In this document: positions 50,665 through 59,197 of the stretch, one piece after another
Position numbering within the stretch: position 1 is the stretch's first letter
Layout: the number at the start of each line of letters is the position of its first letter
Assembly (NCBI GenBank): GCA_029959665.1
Contig: JASCOI010000005.1
Span: forward strand, 1-64,000
DNA from: Microbacteriaceae bacterium PS02333
GTDB lineage: Bacteria; Actinomycetota; Actinomycetes; Actinomycetales; Microbacteriaceae
DNA: 64,000 nt
Reading direction: 5' to 3'
Notes under the pieces: model-generated
Databases searched by the model: none
What the model was told of the DNA's origin: nothing
The model's input: only the letters and a program-made list of their open reading frames with translations
Program-made: the position numbers and the translations under genes

Positions 50665-52916
50665 CCACCACCATCCCATCCCGCACCGACCAGCAGACTG
50701 AGCAGCGGCTCGAGCTCGACATCGGCGGGATGACCTGCTCCGCCTGCGCCAACGCCATCGAACGTAAACTCGGCAAACTCGACGGCGTCACCGCATCCGT
50801 GAACTTCGCCACCGAACGCGCCACCGTCGCCGGCCTCGGACCCGGCGACGCCGCGACCGCGATCGCGCAGGTCGAACGCGCCGGCTACACCGCCGCCGTC
50901 CACACCCCGGGCGATGACGCCTGGTCCGCCCGCGCCGCCGAGACCCGCACCACGACACTTCGCCGCCGCCTCACCGTTGCGGCGCTGCTGACGATCCCGC
51001 TGTGCGACATCACGATCATCCTCGCCCTGGTGCCGGCCTGGCGGTTCCCGGGCTGGCAGGCGCTCTGCGTGCTCCTCGCTGTCCCGATCGTGATGTGGGC
51101 GGCATGGCCGTTCCACAAGGCCACGCTTCGGGGGCTGCGGCACCGCAGCACCAGCATGGACACCCTCGTGTCCCTCGGCGCCGTCGTGTCCTTCGGCTGG
51201 GCCCTCTGGACCCTCCTCGTCGACCCCGCCACCACCCCCGGGTACTGGCTCGGGTTCGGGAAGACCCCCGCCGGGGCGGACTCGATCTACCTCGACGTCG
51301 CCGCCGGTATGGTCACCTTCCAGCTCGCCGGACGCTACTTCGAAAGCCGCAGCCGCCGCCGCGCCGCCGACGTCCTCGAAGCCATCGGCGACCTCGGCGT
51401 CACCGAAGCACAACTCCTCGTGGGCGGTGAAGAGCGCACCGTCCCACTCAGCGCCGTCCGGGTGAAGGACCTCGTCGTCGTCCGCCCCGGCGGCAGGATC
51501 CCCGTCGACGGCACCGTCACCGACGGCGCGGCAACCCTCGACGTGTCCGCGATGACCGGCGAGTCCGTGCCGGTCGAGGCCACCGCCGGGACTGCTGTCA
51601 TCGGCGGAACCCTCGTGCAGGGCGGCAGGCTGATCATCCGAGCCGACGCCGTCGGCACACGCACCCGTCTCGCTCAGATGGCCGCCGTCGCCGACGACGC
51701 CCAACGCCGCAAGGCGGCCGTGCAACGCACCGTCGATCGGGTCACGAGCGTCTTCGTGCCCGTCGTGATCGGCATCGCGGCCCTCGTCGCGGCCGGCTGG
51801 CTCATCAGCGGCGCCGAAGCCGGCACCGCGATCGCGAACGGCGTCGCCGTCCTCATCATCGCCTGCCCGTGCGCACTCGGTCTGGCGACGCCGACCGCGC
51901 TCATGGTCGGCGTCGGCCGTGGCGGCCAACTCGGCGTTCTCATCAAGGGCCCCGACGCCCTCGAAGCCAGCGGCCGCATCGACACCGTCGTCCTCGACAA
52001 GACCGGCACCCTCACCACCGGCCGGATGACGCTCACCGCCATCGACACCTTCACCACCGACGCTGACACAGCTCTTGCCCTCGCCGGCGCCCTCGAAGCA
52101 GCATCCGAACACCCCATCGGGAAGGCGATCACCACCGCAGCCAGCGCCCGGTTCGGCACGCTCGAACCGGTCGCGGACTTCACCGCGCACGCCGGACTCG
52201 GCGCAGCCGGTACGGTCGGTGCCCGCACGTGCGCGATCGGTCGGTCCGAGCTGCTCAAGACCGCGGGCGTGACCGTCGACGAACGGGTCGCCGCGATCGT
52301 CACGGAACGCGAAGCATCCGGCGCGACGGTCGTACTCCTCGCCGTCGACGGTGGGGTGGCCGCAGCGCTCACTGTCCAAGACACCCTGCGCTCCGGCGCG
52401 ACTGAGGCCGTCGCGCAGCTGCGCGCTCTTGGACTCCGGACCATCTTGCTCTCCGGAGACTCAATGACAACAGCCGCCGCTGTCGGTGCGGAGGTCGGCA
52501 TTGACGAGGTCATCGCCCGTGTCCTGCCCGACGAGAAAGCCGAACGCGTCGCCCGACTGCAAGCGGACGGGCACCACGTCGCCATGGTCGGCGACGGCGT
52601 CAACGACTCCGCCGCACTCGCCACCGCAACCCTCGGGGTCGCGGTGGTGCAGGGCACCGACATCGCTATGAAGGCCGCCGACGTCATCATCGTCCGCGAG
52701 GACCTCCGTGCCGTCGTCGACGCAGTCCAGCTCTCCCGCGCCACTCTCCGCACCATCCGGATCAACCTCGTCTGGGCGTTCGGGTACAACATCGCCGCCA
52801 TCCCACTCGCTGCAGCGGGCCTGCTCAACCCACTCATCGCCGCCGCGGCGATGGCGCTGTCATCGACGTTGGTCGTTTCGAATAGCCTTCGGCTCCGATC
52901 CTTCCGGCGGTCCTAG
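50661..52916 (+). CDS. copA: Copper-translocating P1B-type ATPase CopA
   Basis: 751 residues. An N-terminal HMA domain has GMTCSACANAIERKLG; eight helices include the ion-channel CPC in AVLIIACPCALGLATPTALM. The catalytic Asp is in VVLDKTGTLTTGRMTL, TGES is in SAMTGESVPVEA, and HP in AASEHPIGKAI plus GDGVNDSAALA complete the P1B set. CPC with these flanking residues predicts Cu(I) export from the cytoplasm. It overlaps the CopD-CtaG stop (ATGA-type) and is the last gene of the copper operon. Confidence 0.96.
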   Translation: MTTTIPSRTDQQTEQRLELDIGGMTCSACANAIERKLGKLDGVTASVNFATERATVAGLGPGDAATAIAQVERAGYTAAVHTPGDDAWSARAAETRTTTLRRRLTVAALLTIPLCDITIILALVPAWRFPGWQALCVLLAVPIVMWAAWPFHKATLRGLRHRSTSMDTLVSLGAVVSFGWALWTLLVDPATTPGYWLGFGKTPAGADSIYLDVAAGMVTFQLAGRYFESRSRRRAADVLEAIGDLGVTEAQLLVGGEERTVPLSAVRVKDLVVVRPGGRIPVDGTVTDGAATLDVSAMTGESVPVEATAGTAVIGGTLVQGGRLIIRADAVGTRTRLAQMAAVADDAQRRKAAVQRTVDRVTSVFVPVVIGIAALVAAGWLISGAEAGTAIANGVAVLIIACPCALGLATPTALMVGVGRGGQLGVLIKGPDALEASGRIDTVVLDKTGTLTTGRMTLTAIDTFTTDADTALALAGALEAASEHPIGKAITTAASARFGTLEPVADFTAHAGLGAAGTVGARTCAIGRSELLKTAGVTVDERVAAIVTEREASGATVVLLAVDGGVAAALTVQDTLRSGATEAVAQLRALGLRTILLSGDSMTTAAAVGAEVGIDEVIARVLPDEKAERVARLQADGHHVAMVGDGVNDSAALATATLGVAVVQGTDIAMKAADVIIVREDLRAVVDAVQLSRATLRTIRINLVWAFGYNIAAIPLAAAGLLNPLIAAAAMALSSTLVVSNSLRLRSFRRS

Positions 52917-52963
52917 TACCCCGACGCCGGGCGGGGTCGAGTGCCGTGCCGTGGGCGCGTCGC

Positions 52964-53932
52964 CTACGGGCGGAAGAGGTTGCGGAAACGTGGTGGGAGA
53001 ACCAGCCCTGCTGGAGGCTGCCAGCGGAGGTCCGGCACGTTGCCGCGGTCGGCTGCGAACGAGAGCGCACCGAAGTGCATCTTCAAGGCGGCATCGAGGG
53101 CCATGTTGGTCACCGCGGGGTTCACCGTGAAACGAGCCGACACCACTGGCGAAACGCCGTCATCCTCAAGGCGCTCGACCGTAGAAAGCATGAGGCTACG
53201 TGACGCTGACGGATGCGTAAGCCCGCTCACGAGCAGCCACGTCCCACGGGCGAGGCTTTCCTTCACACCTGTTGCTGATGCAGCCTCTCGGATTAACGGC
53301 CCGGTTCCCGGGTAGGACTGCTGGAACGGGGAGTCGGGAAATCCGGCCGTTGCCGAGACCTCGCGGAGCTGCTTCTTCCGGGCGCGGATCTCGTGTCGGT
53401 TGCGCTTGAGATTCTTGACTTTCCTTCGGTGTTCCTCCGTGGTGTCGTCCGGATCGTCCGCCAACGCAGCGACCGCTGCGGCGTCGTCATAGTTCACCTC
53501 CGATCAGCGGCAGATCAGAGAACGCCGACGGCGCGCTTCGGCATCCGCGGGTGCGAGCAACCACACCGCCTGAGCGGCTGACTCCAGAGCCGTGCGGAGC
53601 ATGGAGTAGTGCGCTGCCATCGGATACTGCAGGCCACCAGTGCTGGAATCGGTCAGCAGCAGGCGTGTTGACCGAAGCGCGTCGAGGGACAGCGACAGCG
53701 CGTGACCGATCAGGTGGGAAGTGTGAAACGGAGCCAGAACTTCGCCGTCAGCTGCGAGGTCAGAGCCAGGGGCAGCGAGGTTGTGGTGCATCCGCCCACC
53801 GAACTGCGCCTCGATCGCACTCACGAGCTCGAGCTGCCATTCCGTGCGTTCGTACGCCTCGGCGTCCCCTGCTTGCGATCCCACATTTGCACTATGCCGG
53901 TCACCAACGACATCGCCCGGAGTGGGGCGCAA
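52964..53932 (-). pseudogene. Uncharacterised protein gene broken by an in-frame TGA
   Basis: Two adjacent minus-strand frames (53932-53504 and 53497-52964) are in the same phase and separated only by a TGA at 53504-53506 (SLICR-stop-SEVNYDDA). Joined, they match the intact gene at 54001 along its length: HTSHLIGHALSLSLDALRST against ISQLARMSLIAAGEHLRLAL, and YSMLRTALESAAQAVWLLAP against FTVLRGALVGASQAVWILTP. The second part resembles the closing WREMSADAHVLGW region (MALDAALKMHFGAL). A CGA to TGA change would explain it. Restart behind GGAGG at GTG 53497 is possible. The start is TTG or GTG near 53932. Function is unknown. Confidence 0.6.
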
Positions 53933-54000
53933 TGCGTGCCCGGCAGCCGGTCGGTTGCCGGAACGACGCAGAAGGGCGCGTCTGCCCTCGTGTTGCTACG

Positions 54001-54813
54001 GTGCCACTCGTGGCGGTTTCTGAGGCGCAACGAGCAGCTCTGACGCAGATGCTTGGTTCCGAGCCGAGCCTCGATCGATGGAGGTTAAGAGCCCGGCGCC
54101 TGGAAGAGCCGGAACGAGGAAGCGAGCTAGCGCTGGATGATGAAGTCTTCCCGCGCATGCCAATCAGCCAGCTCGCACGGATGTCCCTGATCGCGGCCGG
54201 TGAGCATCTGCGCCTTGCGCTTGACGGCGTCAAAGCGAGGCAGCTGTATCCATCGTCGCATTTCACTGTGCTTCGAGGGGCGCTGGTCGGCGCATCGCAG
54301 GCTGTCTGGATCCTAACGCCCGAAGATCGGCCTGCTCGCCGCGAGCGAGGCTTGATGATCCTGTCTGAGATGTACGTGCAGATGGATAAGTACTACAGGT
54401 TTCTCGGTGACACGCAGCTTGAGACAGAAGATCGCGTCCGGCTCGCTGACCAGCAGTCATGGTTGAATGAGCGTCAGGGTGACGTCGCCTCGGTCAGGTC
54501 GACAAACGCGGTTCTCAACCTCACTGACGTGATCGGACTCGCCGCTGATCATGTGTTTCTGGAAGCCTCGAAGCGCGACGCAACGCGTCGTGTCTGGCGC
54601 GAGATGAGCGCTGACGCGCACGTTCTTGGCTGGTCACTGCTTCAGCGAACGAACTTCGGGCCAGCCGATCGCCGCACGGGCGTCGGCGAAGGGACTGCGC
54701 CTGGGAGTCCAGAGCGACTGGCCGAGCCATTTTTAGCGTCCTACGGACTACTACGGCATGGCTGGTCGTTGTTCGATCGTCGCTGCGAAGAGCCTTCAGG
54801 GACTTCGAGTTGA
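54001..54813 (+). CDS. Uncharacterised helical protein, intact paralogue
   Basis: 270 residues from GTG 54001 (or GTG 54010). It is largely helical, with no catalytic motif recognised. MPISQLARMSLIAAGEHLRL followed by ALDGVKARQLYPSSHF and TVLRGALVGASQAVWILTPE is the most conserved block, shared with the broken gene on the opposite strand. The C-terminal part has DVIGLAADHVFLEASKRDAT, WREMSADAHVLGWSLLQR and a final LLRHGWSLFDRRC. The two genes are divergent, 68 bases apart, and related. No membrane segment or signal is seen. Confidence 0.65.
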   Translation: MPLVAVSEAQRAALTQMLGSEPSLDRWRLRARRLEEPERGSELALDDEVFPRMPISQLARMSLIAAGEHLRLALDGVKARQLYPSSHFTVLRGALVGASQAVWILTPEDRPARRERGLMILSEMYVQMDKYYRFLGDTQLETEDRVRLADQQSWLNERQGDVASVRSTNAVLNLTDVIGLAADHVFLEASKRDATRRVWREMSADAHVLGWSLLQRTNFGPADRRTGVGEGTAPGSPERLAEPFLASYGLLRHGWSLFDRRCEEPSGTSS

Positions 54814-55559
54814 CGTCCGATAGCGGTCGTCGGCCGGTCGCTCCACGTCCAAACTGCTCAGACCTACCGAGTTGCGTCCACCTGAGGAGCCCGGTTTCAC
54901 ATAGGTGGTCCGCTACCGGTCTCGTTGCCCGTGCCTTATCCGGCCGCGCCGCATACGCCGGTGCCTCCTCTCACACTTCACCTCATGAGTCATCGTCGTT
55001 TGGGTCGTTGGGTGCCGCCGCAGCCGTTCTCGTTGGACGAGGCGGCGCGAGGGACAGAGGTACGTGAGCTTGAGCAGCCGCTGCCGCTATAAGCCTGGTT
55101 CAGCTTCCGGACACGCCATTCGTCGCGACGACGGAGTCGCTTCGAGCATGACTCCTGACGCTGTCTGGGTGGAAGCGGGTCGTGGCGAGACGAAGCTCGC
55201 GAGGCGCAGTTCGGTCAAGCACCGAGACACGGGACCTCAACCCTCATCAGCCCGGCACCTGCAACAGGGATAGCTGAGGAGCGTGTTGACAATTCTCCCT
55301 CTGACCGGGGCCTTACTGCAGGCGACGAGAAGCTCTGCAAAAGTGAGGCGACAGCCAGGCTGCAATCCGCGGCATCATGCGGTGAGACGCGACACTTTGT
55401 GACGACGCTCACACCAGCGCCGATTGCTTGTCTCCTTCGCACGCTTGCTCGATGTCGGAGCGGCCAGCGCCTCGGCAGGGAGGTGTTCCAGGGGTACACG
55501 TGCGGCGATCCGCGGCTCAGGCTGCGGGGGCCCCGACATGCCATCGCTACATGTCGTGC
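54814..55559. other. Long intergenic region, no gene recognised
   Basis: About 750 bases. Open frames on both strands lack motifs or ribosome sites; a 35-residue frame (54985-55092) is too short to support. Probably decayed DNA between the copper and aldo/keto reductase modules. Confidence 0.4.
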
Positions 55560-55994
55560 CTACGCTGCTGAGGTGTCCGGCAGCTGCCCGTACTTTCCAT
55601 CGTCGACGGGCTCGAGCCACTCGTTGCGGGCGTCGGCGCCGGGGGTGATGAACGCGATGTGCGAGAACCAGGAGTCGGCTTTCGCGCCGTGCCAGTGCTT
55701 GGTGCCAGCAGGGACGCGGATTGTGGTGCCGGGGGTCATGCTGATGGGGTCGGTGCCGTCGGCTTGGTACCAGCCGGATCCGGCGGTGCACAGCAGGATC
55801 TGGTCGCCGCCGCCGTCTGAGCCGTGGTGGATGTGCCAGTTGTTCCGGCAGGCGGGCTCGAAGGTGACGTTGCTGACGGTGACGGTGCCGCCGTCGGTGA
55901 GGGGTGCGAGGTAGCTCTGCCCGGTGAAGTACTGCGCGAACGCGTCGTTCTTCTCTCCGAGGGGGAAGGGCTGGTCGAAGCTGGTGTCGGTCAT
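55560..55994 (-). CDS. Cupin-domain protein
   Basis: 144 residues. An intact copy of the frameshifted gene at 38248: SYLAPLTDGGTVTVSNVTFE, CRNNWHIHHGSDGGGDQILL with cupin box 1 His residues, and GSGWYQADGTDPISMTPGTT, then RVPAGTKHWHGAKADSWFSH with box 2 His. The end is FITPGADARNEWLEPVDDG. Small metal-dependent cupins of this kind are found with carboxymuconolactone decarboxylase-like proteins. The stop of the CMD gene overlaps its ATG, so they are translated together. Confidence 0.9.
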   Translation of the reverse strand: MTDTSFDQPFPLGEKNDAFAQYFTGQSYLAPLTDGGTVTVSNVTFEPACRNNWHIHHGSDGGGDQILLCTAGSGWYQADGTDPISMTPGTTIRVPAGTKHWHGAKADSWFSHIAFITPGADARNEWLEPVDDGKYGQLPDTSAA

Positions 55995-56770
55995 GCGGTG
56001 GGCTCCTTCGTGGGGTCTGCGGGGGCGGCGTCGTTGACGACGGCGAGGCCGTTGAGGGTGCGGGGGTACCCGATGAACGGGACGAGGACGGTGAGGACGT
56101 CGAGGAGATCCTTGCGGGTGTTGCCGACGGTGAGGTTGCCGGCGACGTGGCCGCGGACCTGTGCGTCGGCGCCGCCGAGCGCGACGAGCATCGCGAAGGT
56201 CAGGAGTTCGCGGGTTCGGAGGCTGAGCCCGTCGCGGGCGACGGTGTCGCCGAAGCAGTTGCCAGAGAGGAACCGTTGGAAGTGGACGGTGTCGGCGGGC
56301 GCGTTGTCGTACATGCTGTCGACGCGGTCAGCGCCGACGATCTGCCCCTGCACGTCGCGGCCGTGCTCCATCCGCGTCGCCGGCGACGTGGTGCTCTGCT
56401 CGGGCAGTGGCAACGCAACACCGCGCTCGAGGAGGACGTCGTTGGTGATGGTGAGGAAGTCGATGGTGCGGGCGACGCCGACGTAGGCGACGGCCTGGTA
56501 GACGACCTCCTTGACCTCGACGGGGGTGACGTCGTTGTCGAGCGCTGCGCCGAGGAGGACGCGGAACTCGGTCTGCGCGCCGACCGCGATCGTCGCGCCG
56601 AGCTGGACGAGGAGCCGGTCAGGCCGGGTGATTGAAACGTCACGGAGGGTTTCGTCGAAGGCGAAGTCATCGAAGTACGCGACGAACCCGGGGTCGGTCT
56701 GGGCGAAGGTCGACGTGCGGTTCGGGAAGAGCTGGTCGTGCTCACGCTGAGCGGCTGAGTTCGCTGGCAT
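55991..56770 (-). CDS. Carboxymuconolactone decarboxylase-family protein, two domains
   Basis: 259 residues with two CMD domains. Domain 1 covers about residues 30-110 (LLVQLGATIAVGAQTEFRVL, then EVKEVVYQAVAYVGVARTID). Domain 2 covers about 160-245 (LSGNCFGDTVARDGLSLRTR, ELLTFAMLVALGGADAQVRG, HVAGNLTVGNTRKDLLDVL). The AhpD-type CxxC is absent, so simple alkyl-hydroperoxidase activity is unlikely. Such two-domain proteins occur with cupins and aldo/keto reductases, probably processing lactones or related metabolites. It is divergent from the aldo/keto reductase at 56893. Confidence 0.9.
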   Translation of the reverse strand: MPANSAAQREHDQLFPNRTSTFAQTDPGFVAYFDDFAFDETLRDVSITRPDRLLVQLGATIAVGAQTEFRVLLGAALDNDVTPVEVKEVVYQAVAYVGVARTIDFLTITNDVLLERGVALPLPEQSTTSPATRMEHGRDVQGQIVGADRVDSMYDNAPADTVHFQRFLSGNCFGDTVARDGLSLRTRELLTFAMLVALGGADAQVRGHVAGNLTVGNTRKDLLDVLTVLVPFIGYPRTLNGLAVVNDAAPADPTKEPTA

Positions 56771-56892
56771 GGCTTCGACGGTACGACCGGGCTTGGTGCG
56801 GTGACAGGGGATGTTCTTACCTCCTCCGCTGGTACGCCCGTCCGTAGCGTGAAGTGCATCGGCCGCCGGGTGGTGGCCGCGGAGAGGAAAGC

Positions 56893-57909
56893 ATGGAGTA
56901 CCGCCAACTCGGACGCACCGGCGTCCAGGTCAGCCCCCTCGCGCTCGGGACGATGATGTTCGGACCGTGGGGCAACGAGGACGTCGACGACTCGATCCGG
57001 ATCATCCACCGAGCGCTCGACGCCGGCATCAACTTCGTCGACACCGCCGACGTGTACTCGTCGGGTGCGTCCGAGGAGATCGTCGGGAAGGCACTCCAGG
57101 GGCGCCGCGACGACGTCGTGCTCGCCACGAAGTTCTTCATGCCGATGGACGACGCACCGAACCACTCCGGCGGCTCGCGCCGCTGGATCATGCAGGAGGT
57201 GGAGAACTCCCTCCGCCGTCTCGGCACGGACTACATCGACCTGTACCAGGTGCACCGTCCCTCGCCGACGATGGACGTCGAGGAGACCCTCAGCGCGCTG
57301 ACCGATCTCGTCCGTCAGGGCAAGGTCCGCACCATCGGGTCGTCGTCGTACGCCGGCAGCGAGATCGTCGAGGCGCAGGTCGTGTCCGAGCGGCGCGGCT
57401 ACGAGCGGTTCCGCACCGAGCAGCCGCCGTACTCGATCCTCGTCCGCGGCATCGAGGAGGACGTCCTCCCGACCGTGCAGCGCTACGGGATGGGCACCCT
57501 GGTCTACAGCCCGCTCGCGGGCGGCTGGCTGACCGGACGGTGGCGGAAGGACCAGCCGGGGAAGCCGACATCCGCGGCACGTCCGTCGGCACGGTTCGAC
57601 ATGTCGACGCCGGCGAACCAGCGCAAGCTGGACGTCGTCGAGGATCTCGCGCGGCTCGCTGAGGCGAACGACCTGACCCTGATCGACATGTCGATCGCGT
57701 GGGCGATCAACCACCCGGGGGTCACGTCCGCGATCATCGGACCGCGCACGATGGAGCAGCTCGAGTCCCAGATCACCGCCGCAGACGTGACCCTGTCGAT
57801 GGAGATCCTCGACGCCATCGACGCGATCGTCGCCCCGGGCGTCACCATCAACCCGGACGACAACAGCTACGGGCAGCACACGCTCACCGCGACGGCGCGA
57901 CGCCGATGA
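56893..57909 (+). CDS. Aldo/keto reductase
   Basis: 338 residues from the ATG at 56893, behind GAGAGGAAA. It belongs to the AKR superfamily of the YajO/Tas type: MEYRQLGRTGVQVSPLALGT, INFVDTADVYSSGASEEIVG (Asp, Tyr), VVLATKFFMPM (Lys), LRRLGTDYIDLYQVHRPSPT (His), and SAIIGPRTMEQLESQ for NADPH. It is more distant from the 37226 and 39761 copies. It is the first gene of an operon with an NmrA-like reductase (ATGA overlap), and divergent from the CMD/cupin pair. Confidence 0.94.
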   Translation: MEYRQLGRTGVQVSPLALGTMMFGPWGNEDVDDSIRIIHRALDAGINFVDTADVYSSGASEEIVGKALQGRRDDVVLATKFFMPMDDAPNHSGGSRRWIMQEVENSLRRLGTDYIDLYQVHRPSPTMDVEETLSALTDLVRQGKVRTIGSSSYAGSEIVEAQVVSERRGYERFRTEQPPYSILVRGIEEDVLPTVQRYGMGTLVYSPLAGGWLTGRWRKDQPGKPTSAARPSARFDMSTPANQRKLDVVEDLARLAEANDLTLIDMSIAWAINHPGVTSAIIGPRTMEQLESQITAADVTLSMEILDAIDAIVAPGVTINPDDNSYGQHTLTATARRR

Positions 57910-58781
57910 GCGAGCAGCTGACCGTCCTCGTCGTCGGTGCCACCGGCAGCGTCGGCCGCCACGTCGTCGCCGAAGCGGTGCGCCAGGGGCACACGGTGCG
58001 GGCGTTGGTGCGGGACCCGGCCCGCGCGGGGCGGGGGGGCCCGGCCGGGGGCCGGGGGGGCGGGGGCCGCCCCCCAGCCCGGCCCCCGGGGGGTGGGCGG
58101 GGGTCTTTGTTAAACCCCGGCGGGGGGGGGGGGGGGGGGCGGCCCCGGCCGGGGGGGGGGCGGCTCGACCCGGCCGCGGAACTCGTCGTCGGCGACCTCA
58201 CCCATGCCGAGACACTGGTCGATGCCGTCGTCGGGATCGACGCGGTCGTCTTCACGCAGGGCGCCGCGTACGGCAGCAGCGACGCCGAAGCGGTCGACTA
58301 CGGTGCGGTCCGGAACATCCTGCAGGTCCTCGACGGCCGGCCGGCGCGGATCGCGCTGATGACCAGCATCGGGGTCACCGTCCGCGGGACCACGCACGAC
58401 TGGAAGCGCCGCAGCGAACGGCTCGTCCGCGCCAGCGGCAACCGGTACACGATCGTCCGGCCGGGCTGGTTCGACTACAACAACGCCGACCAGCTGCAGA
58501 TCACCTTCCTGCAAGGCGACACCCGGCACGCCGGCAGCCCCGCCGACGGCGTCATCGCCCGCCACCAGATCGCCCGCGTCCTCGTCGACGCATTGACCAC
58601 CCCGTCGGCGGACCACAAGACCCTCGAGCTCGTCGCCGAGCGTGGCCCCGAACAGGCCGACCTCGGCCCGGTGTTCGCCGAACTCGACGCAGACAGTGGG
58701 ATGGACGGTGTCCGCGACCAGGACAACCAGCCGGTCGACCGGGAGCCTCGGCACGTCCAGCGCGAGCTTGACGCGGTCTGA
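57906..58781 (+). CDS. NmrA-like NAD(P)-binding protein with a suspicious G-rich insert
   Basis: 291 residues as read. The N-terminal Rossmann motif is LTVLVVGATGSVGRHVVAEA, and the first strand-loop region ends VRALVRDPARA. About 45 residues of Gly/Pro/Arg (from bases 58020-58170) then interrupt the fold before LVVGDLTHAETLVDAVVGID resumes the family pattern, followed by ALMTSIGVTV and YTIVRPGWFDYNNADQL. The insert keeps the frame open, but its homopolymer-like base content is unlike any neighbour; see the separate entry. Without it the protein would be a normal 245-residue NmrA/SDR-type reductase or sensor. Confidence 0.8.
   Translation: MSEQLTVLVVGATGSVGRHVVAEAVRQGHTVRALVRDPARAGRGGPAGGRGGGGRPPARPPGGGRGSLLNPGGGGGGGRPRPGGGRLDPAAELVVGDLTHAETLVDAVVGIDAVVFTQGAAYGSSDAEAVDYGAVRNILQVLDGRPARIALMTSIGVTVRGTTHDWKRRSERLVRASGNRYTIVRPGWFDYNNADQLQITFLQGDTRHAGSPADGVIARHQIARVLVDALTTPSADHKTLELVAERGPEQADLGPVFAELDADSGMDGVRDQDNQPVDREPRHVQRELDAV
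58020..58170. repeat. Low-complexity G/C tract, probable assembly artefact
   Basis: About 150 bases composed almost entirely of runs of G and C, including an 18-base G run near 58119-58138 and a lone TTTGTTAAACCCC. It lies inside the NmrA-like gene between two normal stretches. Such runs are typical of no-signal or low-quality base calls rather than of genomic DNA. Confidence 0.7.
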
Positions 58782-58787
58782 GGCGAC

Positions 58788-59141
58788 GTGAGTACCCCGA
58801 CGACCGCCACCGCGGTGTGGGATGTGATCCGCGCCGCGATGGTCTCCGCTGACACGGACACGCTGAGCGACGTCCTGGCGGAGTCGTTCACGTTGACGCA
58901 CATGACCGGCTTCGTGCAGTCCCACTCGGATTGGCTCGCTGCGATCGACACCGCCGACATGCAGTACCACCGCATCGTCGACGTCGACCTCGTTGCCAGC
59001 CCGGACGGTGATGCGGTGACGGTCCGCACCCGGACCGACGCCACGATCTGGGGCGGACGCGGGCAGTGGCCGCTGCAACTACGGATCGACGTCGACGTCC
59101 GGCGGCAGGTGGCGACGCGGATGATCGCAACGACCTGGTGA
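58788..59141 (+). CDS. SnoaL/NTF2-like protein
   Basis: 117 residues from GTG 58788. It has an NTF2-like cone fold of the SnoaL/DUF4440 kind: AVWDVIRAAMVSADTDTLSD, then VLAESFTLTHMTGFVQSHSD with the first barrel strand, AAIDTADMQYHRIVDVDLVA, and VTVRTRTDATIWGGRGQWPL. It starts 6 bases after the NmrA-like stop, so is in the same operon. These proteins bind or isomerise small polar molecules; the substrate is unknown. A strong bidirectional hairpin follows. Confidence 0.87.
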   Translation: MSTPTTATAVWDVIRAAMVSADTDTLSDVLAESFTLTHMTGFVQSHSDWLAAIDTADMQYHRIVDVDLVASPDGDAVTVRTRTDATIWGGRGQWPLQLRIDVDVRRQVATRMIATTW

Positions 59142-59152
59142 AGGTGTACGTG

Positions 59153-59195
59153 AACGAGAGGACGGCCGGTGCAGTGCACCGGCCCTCCTCTCGTT
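59153..59195. terminator. Bidirectional terminator hairpin
   Basis: AACGAGAGGACGGCCGGTGC (59153-59172) pairs with the 20-base right arm at 59176-59195, one mismatch, loop AGT. It lies between the SnoaL-like gene and the convergent XRE gene and ends with TT on both sides. Confidence 0.9.
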
Positions 59196-59197
59196 GT

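Noticed and set aside
56200-57879. 559-codon minus-strand frame across the CMD and aldo/keto reductase genes
   Set aside because: Antisense to the reductase and shifted frame of the CMD gene.
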